DNA of 64,000 bases from Schistocerca nitens (lineage: Eukaryota > Arthropoda > Insecta > Orthoptera > Acrididae), in the NCBI RefSeq assembly GCF_023898315.1, contig NC_064617.1:717977202-718041201 (forward strand), read 5' to 3'. Positions 22,576-34,002 of this stretch are shown here, piece after piece. A program made the position numbers and the translations under genes. The notes under the pieces were generated by a model that was given only the letters and a program-made list of their open reading frames with translations, was not told where the DNA came from and made no database searches. The first letter of the stretch is position 1. Every line of letters begins with the position of its first letter.

Positions 22576-23981
22576 CACTACTGGCCATTGAAATTGCTAC
22601 ACCAAGAAGGAATGCAGATGATAAACGGGTATTCATTGGACAAATATATTATACTAGAACTGACATGTCATTACATTTTCACGCAATTTGGGTGCATGGA
22701 TCCTGAGAAATCAGTAACCAGACCAACCACCTCTGGCCGTAATAACGACCTTGATGCGCCTGGTCATTGAGTCAAACAGAGCTTGGATGGCGTGTAGAGG
22801 TAGGGCATCCCATGCACCTTCAACACGATACCACAGTTCATCAAGAGTAGTGACCGGCGTATTGTGACGAGCCAGTTGCTCGGCCATCATTGACCAGACG
22901 TTTTCAATTGGTGAGAGATCTGGAGAATGTGTTGGCCAGGGCAGCAGTCGAACATTTTCTGTATCCAGAAAGACCCTATAGGACCAGCAACATGCGGTCG
23001 TGCATTATCCTGCAGAAATGTAGGGATTTGCAGGGATCGGATGAAGGGTAGAGCCACGGGTCGTAACACATCTGAAATGTTACATCCACTGTTCAAAGTG
23101 CCGTCAATGCGAACAAGAGGTGACCGAGACGTGTAACCATTGGCATCCCATACCATCACGCCGGGTGATACGCCAGTATGGCGTTGACGAATAAAAGCTT
23201 CCAATGAACGTTTTGCGCGATGTCGCCAAACACGGATGCGACCATCATGATGCTGTAAACAGAACCTGGATTCATCCTAAAAAATGACGATTTGCCATTC
23301 GTGCACCCAGGTTCGTCGTTGAGTACACCATCGCAGGCGCTCCTGTCTGTGATGCAGCGTCAAGGGTAACCGCAGCCATGGTCTCCTAGCTGTTAGTCCA
23401 TGCTACTGCAAACGTAGTCGAACTGTTCGTGCAGATGGTTGTTGTCTTGCAAACGTCCCCATCTGTTGACTCAGGGATCTTGACGTGGCTGCATGATCCG
23501 TTACAGCCATGCGGATAAGATGCCTGTCATCTCGACTGCTAGTGATACGAGGCCGTTGGGATCCAGCACGGTGATCCGTATTACCCTCCTGAACCCAACG
23601 ATTCCATATTCTGCTAACAGTCATAGGATCTCGACCAACGCGAGCAGCAATGTCGTGATACGATAAACCGCAATCGCGATAGGCTACAATCCGACCTTTA
23701 TCAAAGTCGGAAACGTGATGGTACGCATTTCTCCTCCTTACACGAGGCATCACAACAACGTTTCACCAGGCATCGCCGGTCAACTGCTGTTTGTGTATGA
23801 GAAATCGATTGGAAACTTTCCTCATGTCAGCATGTTGTAGGTGTCGCCCCTGGCGCCAACCTTGTGTGAATGCTCTGGAAAGCTAATCATCTGCATATCA
23901 CAGCATCTTCTTCTTGTCGGTTAAATTTCGCGTCTGTAGCACGTCATCTTCGTGGTGTAGCAATTTTAATGGCCAGTAGTG
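22576..23981 (-). mobile_element. Tc1/mariner element copy A, dead transposase
   Basis: Terminal inverted repeats: cactactggccattgaaatt at the left and its near-complement ending ggccagtagtg at the right, flanked by TA at 22574-22575 and 23982-23983. The minus-strand transposase has an intact N-terminal part (23753-23403; FDKGRIVAYRDCGLSYHDIA helix-turn-helix) and a C-terminal part (23204-22887; SPGVMVW, FLQDNARPH). The first catalytic block reads F-stop-DESRF near 23275, a nonsense codon in the Ser before the Asp, and other frame breaks follow. The left arm of the inverted repeat shows the unoccupied target region. Confidence 0.93.
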
Positions 23982-24335
23982 TAGAACTGGAAGGTGTAGT
24001 GTAGGTGTAGTGTATTAAACTCCTCTCTGTCAAACACCAGCATCTCGTCAAAAAGAATAAATATAGTTCCTTATACCCCAGCCCTTTTCCTACCAGATGC
24101 AGGAAAAGGATAGAGTTTGAGTGTGTCTGTGACTAGTTTCAAGGGATATTGTGAAATTTTTCCCCTGCAGGATAACACCAGTTGTATGGTATCGTTAATC
24201 TTTGAACTGTGTTGCGATTTTAGGCTATTCTTGTGTAGTGTTATGCACATGGTTGTGTAATTATGCCCAATCTTTGTGATTAATTATGTAGTTGGTATGG
24301 ATCTTTAATTCCTTTTCCTGACCAAAATAAATAAA

Positions 24336-26466
24336 GTACACTCACCTAACCTTCCTCTCCTGCATATGGACAGTTTCTATACGTTGCACCTGGGCTTTTC
24401 ATCCACAAGGACCAGGGTTCGAGTTCTGGAAAGGCACCGCCTTTTTTAGTTTCTCACCAATTTCCGGGCGGCGGGTGGGCTGGGACGTCAGCACAGCCCT
24501 GGGACAAAGAAATTCCTAGAAAAATTCATAGTTCTCGCCAAAATTTAAAATTCCCGCCAAAATTCGAAATTCCTGTCCATAGGGTAGGTTGAGATAGGGG
24601 GAGGGTGGGTAGGGAGGAGACGGCTAGGGCCCATATCTAGACTGAGAAAAAGACATGACGTCATCCTGTGGTGGGGGTGGTCGGGGGGCTTGGATCGTAG
24701 GGGAGATTATTCGACCAACTTAATTAACTTGCATATCAATTTGATATAAAAATTGGGGTGGTGTCGCCATCTCCCTGCTACTGTAGCGACTATTATTTTG
24801 CCCCATTTTATATTTTCTTGTGCATTATTCCGTAGCTGCAGCTTATTCTAGCATGATGCTTGTAAAATGTCTGTTATTTGTAATTTGTCCCTTTTGTCTA
24901 TGTTTGTAGTTTGGGGGATTTAATTAGGCTCAATTTATATTTCATTTGAAGGTTCTTTTACGTAGGGTCATTTGTAAGTTAAATTTGTGTTAGTCTTGCG
25001 CAGTCTAGAGATGCAACCAAATTTTTTAACCCAGAGGATTCAGTGGAATCGGAGGAACCTGTGTCATAATTTTTTGAAGTGGAGGCGTCTGCAGCAATTG
25101 CATTACCTGAAAGCCTGGAAACTACATTCACAACTGACCAATTTGAAGCTAGTCGTCCTTGGTATAGAGCAGTTCGTATTTCGGAATGATGTGCGACGTT
25201 CCATTCTGGGTCAAACAGAAACTAGAGAAAACCAGAGCAGACAGGAATTAAGCCAAAAATACATGATAAAAGTGCAAGAGAGAGACGGGAAATCTAAAGC
25301 AAGTAGGTAACAGGCCAAAGAAGACAGGAAAGTTACCGAAAGACGTAGGAAATAAATGCAGGAGAGAGGTGCTTTGAAGGAGCGAACTGTTTGTAATGCC
25401 ACAGAACTGTTTCAGTTTGTAGACACTGAGGACTTTGCCTCACTAGAAATATATCTAGAGAAGTTAAGAAGAGAGACTGAGCGACACAAATCACGGCATC
25501 ATTAGTACCCATAGCTGAGAATAAGGTGAGAGTAAACAGTGAGTGACATATTTGTGAAAATTGACAGGCTAGAGGGAACATTCATCAGTACAAGACAGGG
25601 CCAATATGAGAGAATCATGTGCATCCTTGGTGTATGTATCTGTCAACAGTGTCAACAGGTAGCACTTTGATGACAAGCACTTCCTCTCACTGAGAAAGTT
25701 CCTCACTTATACCACAGCCAGACACCTGCATTTTGAAACGTGGATTGGGCAGTTTAAAGACAGATTAGTCAGTTTGATGGAAATCAGAATTCATGGGTAG
25801 CCACATGAGTGGGAATGTAACTGCAAAAGTTTTACCTGTCACAAGACACTGTACAACCTTCGCAGAATTTGAATCAGGAATTGTAAAGCTGTACCAGTCC
25901 ACAGCAGAACACAAAGATCCATAGAAGAATTTGTATTATTGACATGCGTAAAAGGTGATGGATAGGAGTTACTAAGTCACATCTGTATATGTAACAAAAA
26001 ATTCTTATAAATGTTCAGCATGTAGCCATATTTACATATTAATTTGTGATGTGAATGTAAAATGATTTGTTCCAGATCGTTGTGATATATCTTTCAAAAT
26101 GGTCCAAGGAACATGAAACTAATATAGTAACAAAATTATAGATATTTTCCGATATAAGGGACATTAGATACTATGTTAGAGGAGATAAGGTAATTGATTC
26201 TCATGAAGCTTCAAGTTCACAACACGTAGTTCTAATGCAGATTCACTAAATATGTTTTCCTTGTGTCACTTTATGCAAACAAACAATGTAATCTAGATGT
26301 TCTGATGTTAGAAAACATTATTTGATGGTAACTGATCATTGTTTTTAAGAAAAAGTAGTTCTATGGTCAATTTCAGTCGCATTTTTAGCAAAATATTTAA
26401 ACCAGATGCTATGAAGGGTGCATCATATGTCAGCCATTCGTGGCACTGGTCCACAGAATATACATG
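24336..26466. other. Unrecognised DNA with a decayed reading frame at about 24987-25530
   Basis: 24987-25310 (plus, 107 codons) is followed after stops by a charged stretch, 25357-25500, reading ALKERTVCNATELFQFVD and YLEKLRRETERHKSRHH. The composition, rich in Lys, Arg, Glu and Gln, suggests a decayed structural protein, perhaps a retroelement gag, but I cannot match a family. Around 24385-24440 a tRNA-like B-box (gggttcgagttctgg) suggests an old SINE head. The rest is featureless to me. Confidence 0.3.
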
Positions 26467-27132
26467 TTGTTGTTGCTATTGCTGTTGTGGATTTCAGTCT
26501 GAAGGCTGGTTTGTTCCAATCTTCCATGCTACTCTATCCTGTGCAAGCCCCTTCACCTTTGAATAACTACTGCAACCTACATCCTTCTTAATCTGCTTAC
26601 TGCCTGGTCTCCCTCTACGATTCTTGCTCCCTGCATTTCCTTTAAGTACTAAATTGATGATACCATGATGTCTGAGAAAGTGTCCTATCAACCGATCCCT
26701 TCTTCTAGACAGGTTGTGCAATAAATTTCTTTTCTCCTCAATTCTGTTCAGCACCTGCTCAGTAGTTACGTGATCTACCCATCTTATTTTCAACTTTCTT
26801 CTTTAGCACCACATTTCAGATACTTATATTCTGTTCTTGTCTAAATTGTTTATCGTCCATGTTTCATTTCCATACAAGGCTACACTCCACACAAACAGTT
26901 CCAGAAAAGACTTCCTGACACTTAAATTTATATCTGATTTTAACAGATTTCTCGTCTTCAGAAACGCTTTTCTTGCCATAGCCAGTCTACATTTTATATT
27001 CTCTCTACTTCTGCCAAGATCAGTTATTTTGCTATCAAATAACAAAACTCATCTACTACTTTAAGTATCTCGTTTCCGAATCTAATTTGATTTAATTTGA
27101 CTATTATGCATTGTTTTTATTTTGCTTTTGTT
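26467..27132 (-). pseudogene. RTE-type LINE 3' fragment
   Basis: Same family as the copy at 3746-4838. Minus-strand frames 27045-26824 (RLAMARKAFLKTRNLL, ALYGNETWTINNLDKNR) and 26793-26494 (RWVDHVTTEQVLNRI, RLIGHFLRHHGIINLVL, KNRRGRPG) cover the RT C-terminal part. The 3' end is a CAA-rich tail (tgttgttgttg on the plus strand). It is truncated at the 5' side near 27132, so the RT active site is absent, and the two frames do not join. Confidence 0.9.
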
Positions 27133-29009
27133 GCTGTACTGAGAAGCACCCACATGCCTTGCTCATACTGTGGCATCAAGCAGTCAGGCCTGCAAGATGA
27201 GTGGTCTGCCAAGCGAGTGGATTCATTCTTATTTATCGAGTAACATGAACTCTCGTACTCACAATTAAGTTACAAGTTATCCTCCTATATGATTAATACG
27301 CAACGGAAACACGCATTTGACTATCAGTAATTTACAGAACTCTGACTGTACACTACGCACTGGCAATACCACATTTTCTTTCTATTTTTATTTAACGGCT
27401 TTTGTCAACACCGCACTGAATATGAATGGCGCGCACATTATAAATTCGGGACATTATGACAACATACAATTCGAAGGAAAAGTCCACCAATCTTTTTCTT
27501 TTCACTATCTTATTTATTCCGATAAATTCTCTAACCTAAACACACAAATTCTATAACCTACAACAATAACACATGAGAAATTCCGCCCAGTGGGCATGGC
27601 TTTAAATTGGTGAATCTCTATATTATGGTCTCGTAATTATTTAACGCTACAGTGCACTTTCTGGATAGGATGGTGGATCTTTTATTATTTCTCACACTTC
27701 GACTCTCACAATCATCATCACGAAACTATCCTCCAGGCCGAGCAGTACAGAAGGAACAAGCATAACCCACTAATCTTTTGAAACTACCTTGCTGCTCTCC
27801 CATGCAAACCACACATACCCAAATTACATGACATACACCACACTACGACATGAAATACAAAACACTAAATAGTCACAACATTATCACTTTCAGCTTTCCC
27901 ACTTCAATTAGTATTTATCCCAGTTTCACACGACACTGCCCCACTTCGTAATTCTACTTTCCTACTATGAACTCTGGAGATATATGCACGTCTTCCTGTG
28001 CAATGCAAGCCAAGTGGCGTTGCTGGATAGACGGTCGACTCACCTTGGTTCTCTCTCAGAGTTTGAATCTAGCGTCACACGGAATCATATCACGCAAAGT
28101 AATATTAAGAACGTATTCATCACACACGCGAGTCCTCAACTGATACCATGGACGAGTACTTCTCTTTACCTTTTGTCTCATACACAGATTGAGACTCACA
28201 CAGTACTCACCACGTGGAAGTACTCGTCTCTAATTTCAAGTCCTGCACACGCCATTTCTTAAATATTTCAACTTATGGTACACACGCTATTTCTTAAATA
28301 TTTCAACTTATTGTACACACGCTAGTAATTCAGCTTAACTTAAGCACTCGGAAGTATTTCAACTTATTGCTACACGTGGTTTCATTGTGACCGTTGGTCA
28401 CTTCCGAAGATTACTACAATCCCATTAATATTACCTGCCTGACATTTAATTCTCCCCACAAAAGTTCCTGACATAGAGAAATTATTATTTCAAACTACTC
28501 TTAAATATTCCACATGCATACCATGTCTCCACTCTTTCGTCATTACGGAGCACAACTAAAACAGGTCTTAACAGCACAAGATCCAGCGGCAGAGTGCTGA
28601 AACATGGCCGTTCTCTAGGTCATCTCGCACCTATCTCGAGGTGGGGGAAGACCATGCTACCATATTGGTCAGCCACATTTCAGGTGCTCAAAGCTCAGGT
28701 AAATTTCATCTCTTTGGTCCCACCAAAGGTGGCCAAAGGATCGTCTCAAATATGATCATATATTCACATTCACTATCTGCAGTTAGCAGACGACCATACA
28801 TTCATTCATTTCACAGATCTCACCAAACTGGATGTAGGGATTTACTTTGTGGGAGTGCACATGTGATCAATTAAATAAATAAATTGTCATTCTTTCCCAC
28901 ACTGGTATCCGGCTTCGCTGTATTAATTGAAATTGAGTTATTTTACAAAAAAAATGTGTTGTTCTGACAAAAATAATGAAGTATGTTGTACCTATTTTCA
29001 ATGTCGGGC
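27133..29009. other. Unrecognised AT-rich DNA
   Basis: No gene or known element. A short tandem repeat lies at 28246-28322; the frames at 27317-27556, 27984-28262 and 28641-28874 have no known motifs. Confidence 0.35.
28246..28322. repeat. Short tandem repeat, period about 36 bp
   Basis: ttcttaaatatttcaactta followed by tggtacacacgc is repeated twice in tandem; a third, diverged piece (agtatttcaacttattgcta) follows at about 28352. Confidence 0.8.
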
Positions 29010-29560
29010 GGTACTGTACCCTTTCAGTACATCTTATGTCATCTTCTCAAGACGCTGTCCATTCCATACCTTTCCAGAGTCCACTTCTGCCCTGTAAATG
29101 TCCCACAATTTAAAAACTGGTTCCGGAAACTCTGCCTTACGACTATATAATCAATCTGAAACCTCCCAGTGTCTCTAGGTCTCTTACACGTACGTAACCT
29201 TCTTTCATGATTCTTGAACCAAATGTTAGCGATGATTCATTTACGCTCTGTGCAGAATTCTACCATGCGGCTCCCTCTTGATTCCTTTCCACTAATCCAT
29301 ATTCTCCTACTATGTTTCTTTCTTTTCCTTTTCTTACTATCGAATTCCAGTCCACCAACACAATTAATATTTCGTCTCCTTTAACTATCTGAAAAATTTC
29401 TTTTATCTCATAATACATTTCTTCTATCTCTTTATCATCTGCAGAGTTGGTTGGCATATAAATATGCTCTACTGTGGTTGGTGTGGGCTTGGTGCCTATC
29501 GTGGCTACAATAATGCTTTCACTGTGCTATTAATTTTCTACTATCGCTTCAGTTCTCTTG
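29010..29560 (-). pseudogene. RTE-type LINE endonuclease-domain fragment
   Basis: The minus frame 29457-29260 reads MPTNSADDKEIEEMYYEIKE, then a block ILIVLVDWNSIVRKGKERN and IVGEYGL. This is the APE-type endonuclease region, with the Gly of the usual GDWN replaced by Val. Flanking sequence on both sides continues the family (complement of the segment before and after) but with stops. It is detached from the RT fragment at 26467-27132 by 1.9 kb of unrelated sequence, so it may be a separate insertion or the two may derive from one rearranged copy. Confidence 0.85.
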
Positions 29561-29618
29561 CGTATCCTGGTTCTTCACACCATCTCTAATGATCTCGTTG
29601 TCGACAGAGCTTCAAAGC

Positions 29619-29858
29619 CTAATTTTCCTTCCTTTGTTCTTCACAGAGGAGTGGTCTGCCACTTCTTTCTACGTCATTTTGACTTGTAACACCACACACC
29701 AAACGTTTGCGCCACTTAACCACTGTGCCATTTAACAGTGCATCGTTGCTGCTCATGTCCATCGATTCAGCTTGGATTGCTGCAGCGTGGTTCCCCTTCA
29801 AACGATGAAAAATAACTATCGCACGAAACTCCATGTTATCAATGGGGTGCACCATTTA
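29619..29858 (-). pseudogene. mariner-family transposase, N-terminal DNA-binding fragment
   Basis: The frame contains NMEFRAIVIFHRLKGNHAAA, then GTVVKWRKRLVCGVTS and DVERSGRPL. This is the paired helix-turn-helix and linker (ERSGRP) typical of mariner transposases, which bind the terminal repeats. The catalytic domain is absent. A SINE is inserted just beyond its start at 29871. Confidence 0.8.
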
Positions 29859-29870
29859 GCTTGGCTTCGC

Positions 29871-30072
29871 GCCGCGCGTCGTAGCCTTGCGGTCTTGGGC
29901 GCCTTGCACGGTTCGCGCGGCTCCTCTCGTCGGAGGTTCGAGTCCTCCCTTGGGCATGGTCGTGTGCGTTGTCCTTAGCGTAAGTTAGTTTAAGTTAGAT
30001 TAAGTAGTGTGTAAACCTAGGGTCCGATGACCTCAGCAGTTTGGTCCCATGAGAACTTATCACAAATTTTTC
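29871..30072 (+). mobile_element. tRNA-derived SINE (family 2), plus orientation, 11-bp target duplication
   Basis: Starts with a tRNA-like head (gccttgcggtcttgggcgcc, B-box ggttcgagtcc), continues through the family body (gtgtgcgttgtccttagcgt) and ends in a T/A-rich tail (cacaaattttt). cttggcttcgc at 29860-29870 and 30073-30083 is the target duplication. Confidence 0.93.
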
Positions 30073-30083
30073 CTTGGCTTCGC

Positions 30084-30696
30084 TAGCGGCGTGCTGTTGT
30101 GCTTTGGCGTGGGGATAACTAAGTGTATCAGACCAGATATGTATAAGCAAAAACAAACAACAAAGGAACAAAATCATTACGTAATTTTTTCTGGGGGGTG
30201 GGGGGGGGGTGATAATTAAAACAGTGCAACTACCCCTTTTACTTATGTGTTTCGTGTTTTCTCTCAGAACCGATTCCATCGCATCGTAAATTTAAGGCAA
30301 GTACCCCGCAGTCCTGTTTTGGTAGCCTGACGGAGACTCCCTAATCTGCGCGATTCGTGGGTCTCCACAGGAAGTCCTCCGCAGGTTGCGACAGTGGAAG
30401 GGGCTGGGTCGTAGCCTACGGCTGGCTGTCCAGCCGCACACACACACACACACACACAGCCAGGGAGAGACAATCGGCGGAAGCCCCGCCCTACTTGGCC
30501 ACGGGCCGTGGCGCCATCCCGCAGCGTGCGCCTCTGCTTGTCTGCTGCGTTTGCTGCGCGTCTTTTAACGACATCTCATTTCCTTGATTTTCTTTTATCT
30601 TTCGTTCTTGCTCTCAGCGCTCCGTTCGTTCAGGTTGATAAGGGTTCCAGCTGCTTTGAACTTCTTTAATTGCAAATAGCATTTCACTGTTACTAC
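30084..30696. other. Unrecognised DNA with a CA microsatellite
   Basis: Contains (CA)n at about 30436-30458 and a G run at 30197-30209. No gene recognised. Confidence 0.4.
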
Positions 30697-30763
30697 GTTA
30701 TTATTGATAACAAACTCAACACCACGATTGCGTCTGCAGGCTTTTGCTGGATTCCTGAATGTA
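30697..30763 (+). repeat. Direct repeat copy 1 flanking mariner copy B
   Basis: gttattattgataacaaact through gattcctgaatgta; the second copy is at 32165-32231 directly after the mariner. Confidence 0.9.
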
Positions 30764-32162
30764 CACTACTGGCCATTAAAATTGCTACACCACGAAACGA
30801 CGTGCTACAGAGGCGAAATTTAACCTCGACAGGAAGAAGATGCTGTGATACACAAATGATTAGCTTTTCAGAGCATTCACACAAGGTTGGCGCCGGTGGC
30901 GACACCTACAACGTGCTGACGTGAGGAAAGTTTCCAACAGGTTTATCATACACAAACAGCAGCTGACCGACGTTGCCTGGTAAAACGTTCTTGTGATGCC
31001 TCGTGTAAGGAGGAGAAATGCGTACCATCACGTTTCCGACTTTGATAAAGGTCGGATTGTAGCCTATCGCGATTGCGGTTTATCGTATCACGACAATGCT
31101 GCTCGCGTTGGTCGAGATCCTATGACTGTTAGCAGAATATGGAATCGTTGGGTTCAGGAGGGTAATACGGATCACCGTGCTGGATCCCAACGGCCTCGTA
31201 TCACTGTCGAGATGACAGGCATCTTATCCGCATGGCTGTAACGGATCATGCAGCCACGTCAAGATCCCTGAGTCAACAGATGGGGACGTTTGCAAGACGA
31301 CAACCATCTGCACAAACAGTTCGACGATGTTTGCAGCAGCATGGACTACCAGCTCGGAGACCATGGTTGCGGTTATTGACGCTGCATCACAGACAGGAGC
31401 GCCTGCGATGGTGTACTCGACGACGAACCTGGCAGCACGAATGGCAAAACGTCTTTTTACGGATGAATCCATGTTCTGTTTACAGCATCATGATGGTCGC
31501 ATCCGTGTTTGGCGACATCGCGGTGAACGCACATTGGAAGCGTGTATTCGCCATCGCCATACTGGCGTATCACCCGGCGTGATGGTATGGGGTGCCATTG
31601 GTTACACGTCTCGGTCACCTCTTGTTCGCATTGACGGCACTTTAAACAGTGGACGTTACATTTCAGATGTGTTACGACCCGTGGCTCTATCCTTCATCCG
31701 ATCTCTGCGAAACCCTACATTTCAGCAGAATAATGCACGACCGCATGTTGCAGGTCCTGTACGGGCCTTTCTGGACACAGAAAATGTTCTACTGCTGCCC
31801 TGGCCAGCACATTCTCCAGATCTCTCACCAATTGAAAACGTCTGGTCAATGGTGGCCGAGCAGCTGGCTCGTCAAAATACGCCATTCACTACTCTTGATG
31901 AACTGTGGTATCGTGTTGAAGGTGCATGGGCAGCTGTACCTCTACACGCCATCCAAGCTCTGTTTGACTCAATGCCCAGGCGTATCAAGGCCTTATTATG
32001 GCCAGAGGTGGTTGTTCTGGATACTGATTTCTCAGGATCTATGCACCCAAATTGCGTGAAAATGTAATCACATGTCAGTTCTAGTATAATATATTTGTCC
32101 AATGAATACCCGTTTATCATCTACATTTCTTCTTGGTGTAGAAATTTTAATGGCCACTAATT
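30764..32162 (+). mobile_element. Tc1/mariner element copy B, catalytic Asp replaced
   Basis: Same family as copies A and C, plus orientation. The left end is cactactggccattaaaatt after TA (30762-30763); the right end is degraded (ggccactaatt before TA at 32163-32164). The transposase is in three frames: 30993-31210 (helix-turn-helix), about 31232-31460, and about 31457-32067 (TDESMFCL, SPGVMVWGAIGYTSRSPLV, SPDLSPIENVW). The second catalytic block reads FQQNNARPH where copy A keeps FLQDNARPH, so the catalytic Asp has become Asn. Counting from that residue, 34 residues precede the Glu, as in DD34E enzymes. Two frame breaks and the substitution make it inactive. Confidence 0.93.
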
Positions 32163-32164
32163 TA

Positions 32165-32231
32165 GATTATTATTGATAACAATCTCAACACCACGATTGC
32201 GTCTGCAGTCTTTAATGGATTCCTGAATGTA
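32165..32231 (+). repeat. Direct repeat copy 2 flanking mariner copy B
   Basis: gattattattgataacaatc through gattcctgaatgta, matching 30697-30763 with a few differences. Confidence 0.9.
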
Positions 32232-32326
32232 TATTTTACCAAGACATAGTCAGTAGAAAATATGTGTATACACTATCTGACAAAAGTAACCGGACACCCC
32301 ATTCAAACCGAAATTGACACTTAGGG

Positions 32327-33729
32327 GCCGACAGCACCAACGCCGATTAAAAGTTAACCATGCTAAAGTTGGCATTTAACCCTTGTCCATATAAAATTTG
32401 ACTGCACCTATCTCGGTTAAAGTAAACGATGGAGTTAATCGCGGTTAAAGTTGACCGACGTCAGAGGTTCGTTTATCTTGTATAGATCACGGTTAAAATG
32501 AAGTAAACGTGTACCATATTAATATGGCGGTACGTTGAGGTGTTGTAGATGGCACGGAAGAAGAAGAAATGTTATAACTTGACCATGTAAATCGTCGCCG
32601 GAACTGTTCATAAATGATTCAAATGGCTCTGAGCACTATGGGATTCAACTTCTGAGGTCATCATTCCCCTAGAACTTAGAACTACTTAAACCTAACTAAC
32701 CTAAGGACATCATACACATCCATGCCCGAGACAGGATTCGAACCTGCGACCGTAGCGGTCGCGCGGTTCCAGACTGTAGCGCCTAGAACCGCTCGGTCAC
32801 TCTGGCCGGCTGCCGGAACTGTATTGGTGTACTTGTGGGCAGGGGATATCCTTTTGGGGATTATGGGGACAGGTTATTTCATCAGAGATTTCATCTTTCA
32901 AAAGAAACAGGGTGGTAGTTATTAGGTGAAATCAACGAAAGAATGGAATTTCCTACCTATCGGAAATACCCTGTCTCGCCCATGAACAGACTTCTAATGA
33001 CATAATGCAGCTGGCGTATTTAACGTTGTTATAGGTGACAGTGACAATGCACATAGCACAACAGCACAAAGAATTAAGAATTACACTACGTGATAGGTGG
33101 TTTCAGCACTGGATGTATGTTTTGGAGTCACTGCAACAGTGTATTGCATTCAGAAAGGGATTCAATCTCCTGGGGAATGAAACGCGAAACTTTTCCGCAA
33201 CAGAAAATGACATTTTTCGTTTAACTGCTAAACCATCAATGGGCACAATATAATAATATGGGTCACTGTTCCTCAGTGAGCTGGAGTGGAATTAAACTAT
33301 TTTGCTATTCTTAACAATGCTTCCCGTTTCACCCTAACACTACACCCGTCTGTTTTTCTCGCATTCTAAAATGTTCGCATTACAGCCAACCAGCTCTAAA
33401 AGGATATCAATTTCAAATTTTGAGAAATTCAGCGTCCTTTTCTTGCCCTCCAAAGCGCAGTAACAATAAACACATTACGACAATGAACTGAAAAGCTCCC
33501 GTAAGTACCAAGGAGGTTAGAGGCAAATGCTGCATGTGTGTATAATGAGCGCATTCCTTTGTAACATACGGAGTTAACTACGGTCAAATTCCCGATTGGC
33601 TGAATGCACTTTGCTAAACGACATTTAACGCTGGTGCAGTGCAGAGGCAACTTAATCGCGATTAAACTGTAACCGTGATCGTGGGACCCTCGTCTATCAT
33701 GCTTAATGATCAACGTTGGGGTAGTCGGC
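32327..33729. repeat. Possible foldback/MITE-like segment with GTTAA-rich ends
   Basis: gccgac at 32327 and its complement gtcggc ending at 33729 bound a segment whose ends share inverted blocks (ccaacg; tgatta/taatca). Both end regions are dense in ttaa motifs such as ggttaaagt and gcggttaaagt. Termini and target duplication are not certain. Confidence 0.35.
32608..32811 (-). mobile_element. tRNA-derived SINE (family 1), 11-bp target duplication
   Basis: Body starts near atgattcaaatggctctgag and head ends at ggccggct. gccggaactgt at 32597-32607 and 32812-32822 is the target duplication. Confidence 0.93.
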
Positions 33730-33869
33730 GCTAGATACTGTATCACGAGAAACGGACCTGTCGCTGCACAAGATGAGTTTTGGATTGTGGGGCGCTCAAC
33801 TGCGCGGTTTATCAGCGCCCATACAAATTCCCAACCTTTACTCAGTCCAGTCTCGCCACTTTCATGAAT

Positions 33870-34002
33870 GATGATGAATTGATAAGGACAACACAAACAC
33901 CCAGTCACCTCGAGGCAGGTGAAAATCCCTGACCCAGTCGGGAATCGAACCCGGGACCCCGTGCTCGGAAAGTGAAAACGCGACCGCGAGACCACGAGTA
34001 CA
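33870..34002 (-). mobile_element. tRNA-derived SINE (family 3)
   Basis: On the minus strand: head ctcgtggtctcgcggtcgcg, B-box gggttcgattcccg, then a short body (tgtttgtgttgtccttatc). The head resembles that of the chimeric SINE at 2520-2620. No clear target duplication was seen. Confidence 0.75.

Larger units (their letters stand above)
21095..24335 (-). repeat. Right arm of the long inverted repeat, with a mariner insertion
   Basis: The reverse complement follows the left arm (5165-7192) block by block, from gattgggcataattacac near 24260 inward to the actccaaaggaaa block near 21160. It contains a mariner at 22576-23981 that the left arm lacks, and lacks the left arm's SINE. A near-repeat of about 65 bp occurs at 21410-21540 (ttttcgtggaaagaggacg twice), present once in the left arm. 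Similarity ends near 24335 outside and 21095 inside. Confidence 0.8.

Noticed and set aside
5165-24335. Calling the inverted repeat a Maverick/Polinton
   Set aside because: No polymerase B, retroviral-like integrase, packaging ATPase or capsid gene was seen, and no 6-bp target duplication was found at the outer ends.
31232-31582. A 116-residue plus frame as a separate gene
   Set aside because: It is one of three frames needed to read the frameshifted mariner copy B transposase.
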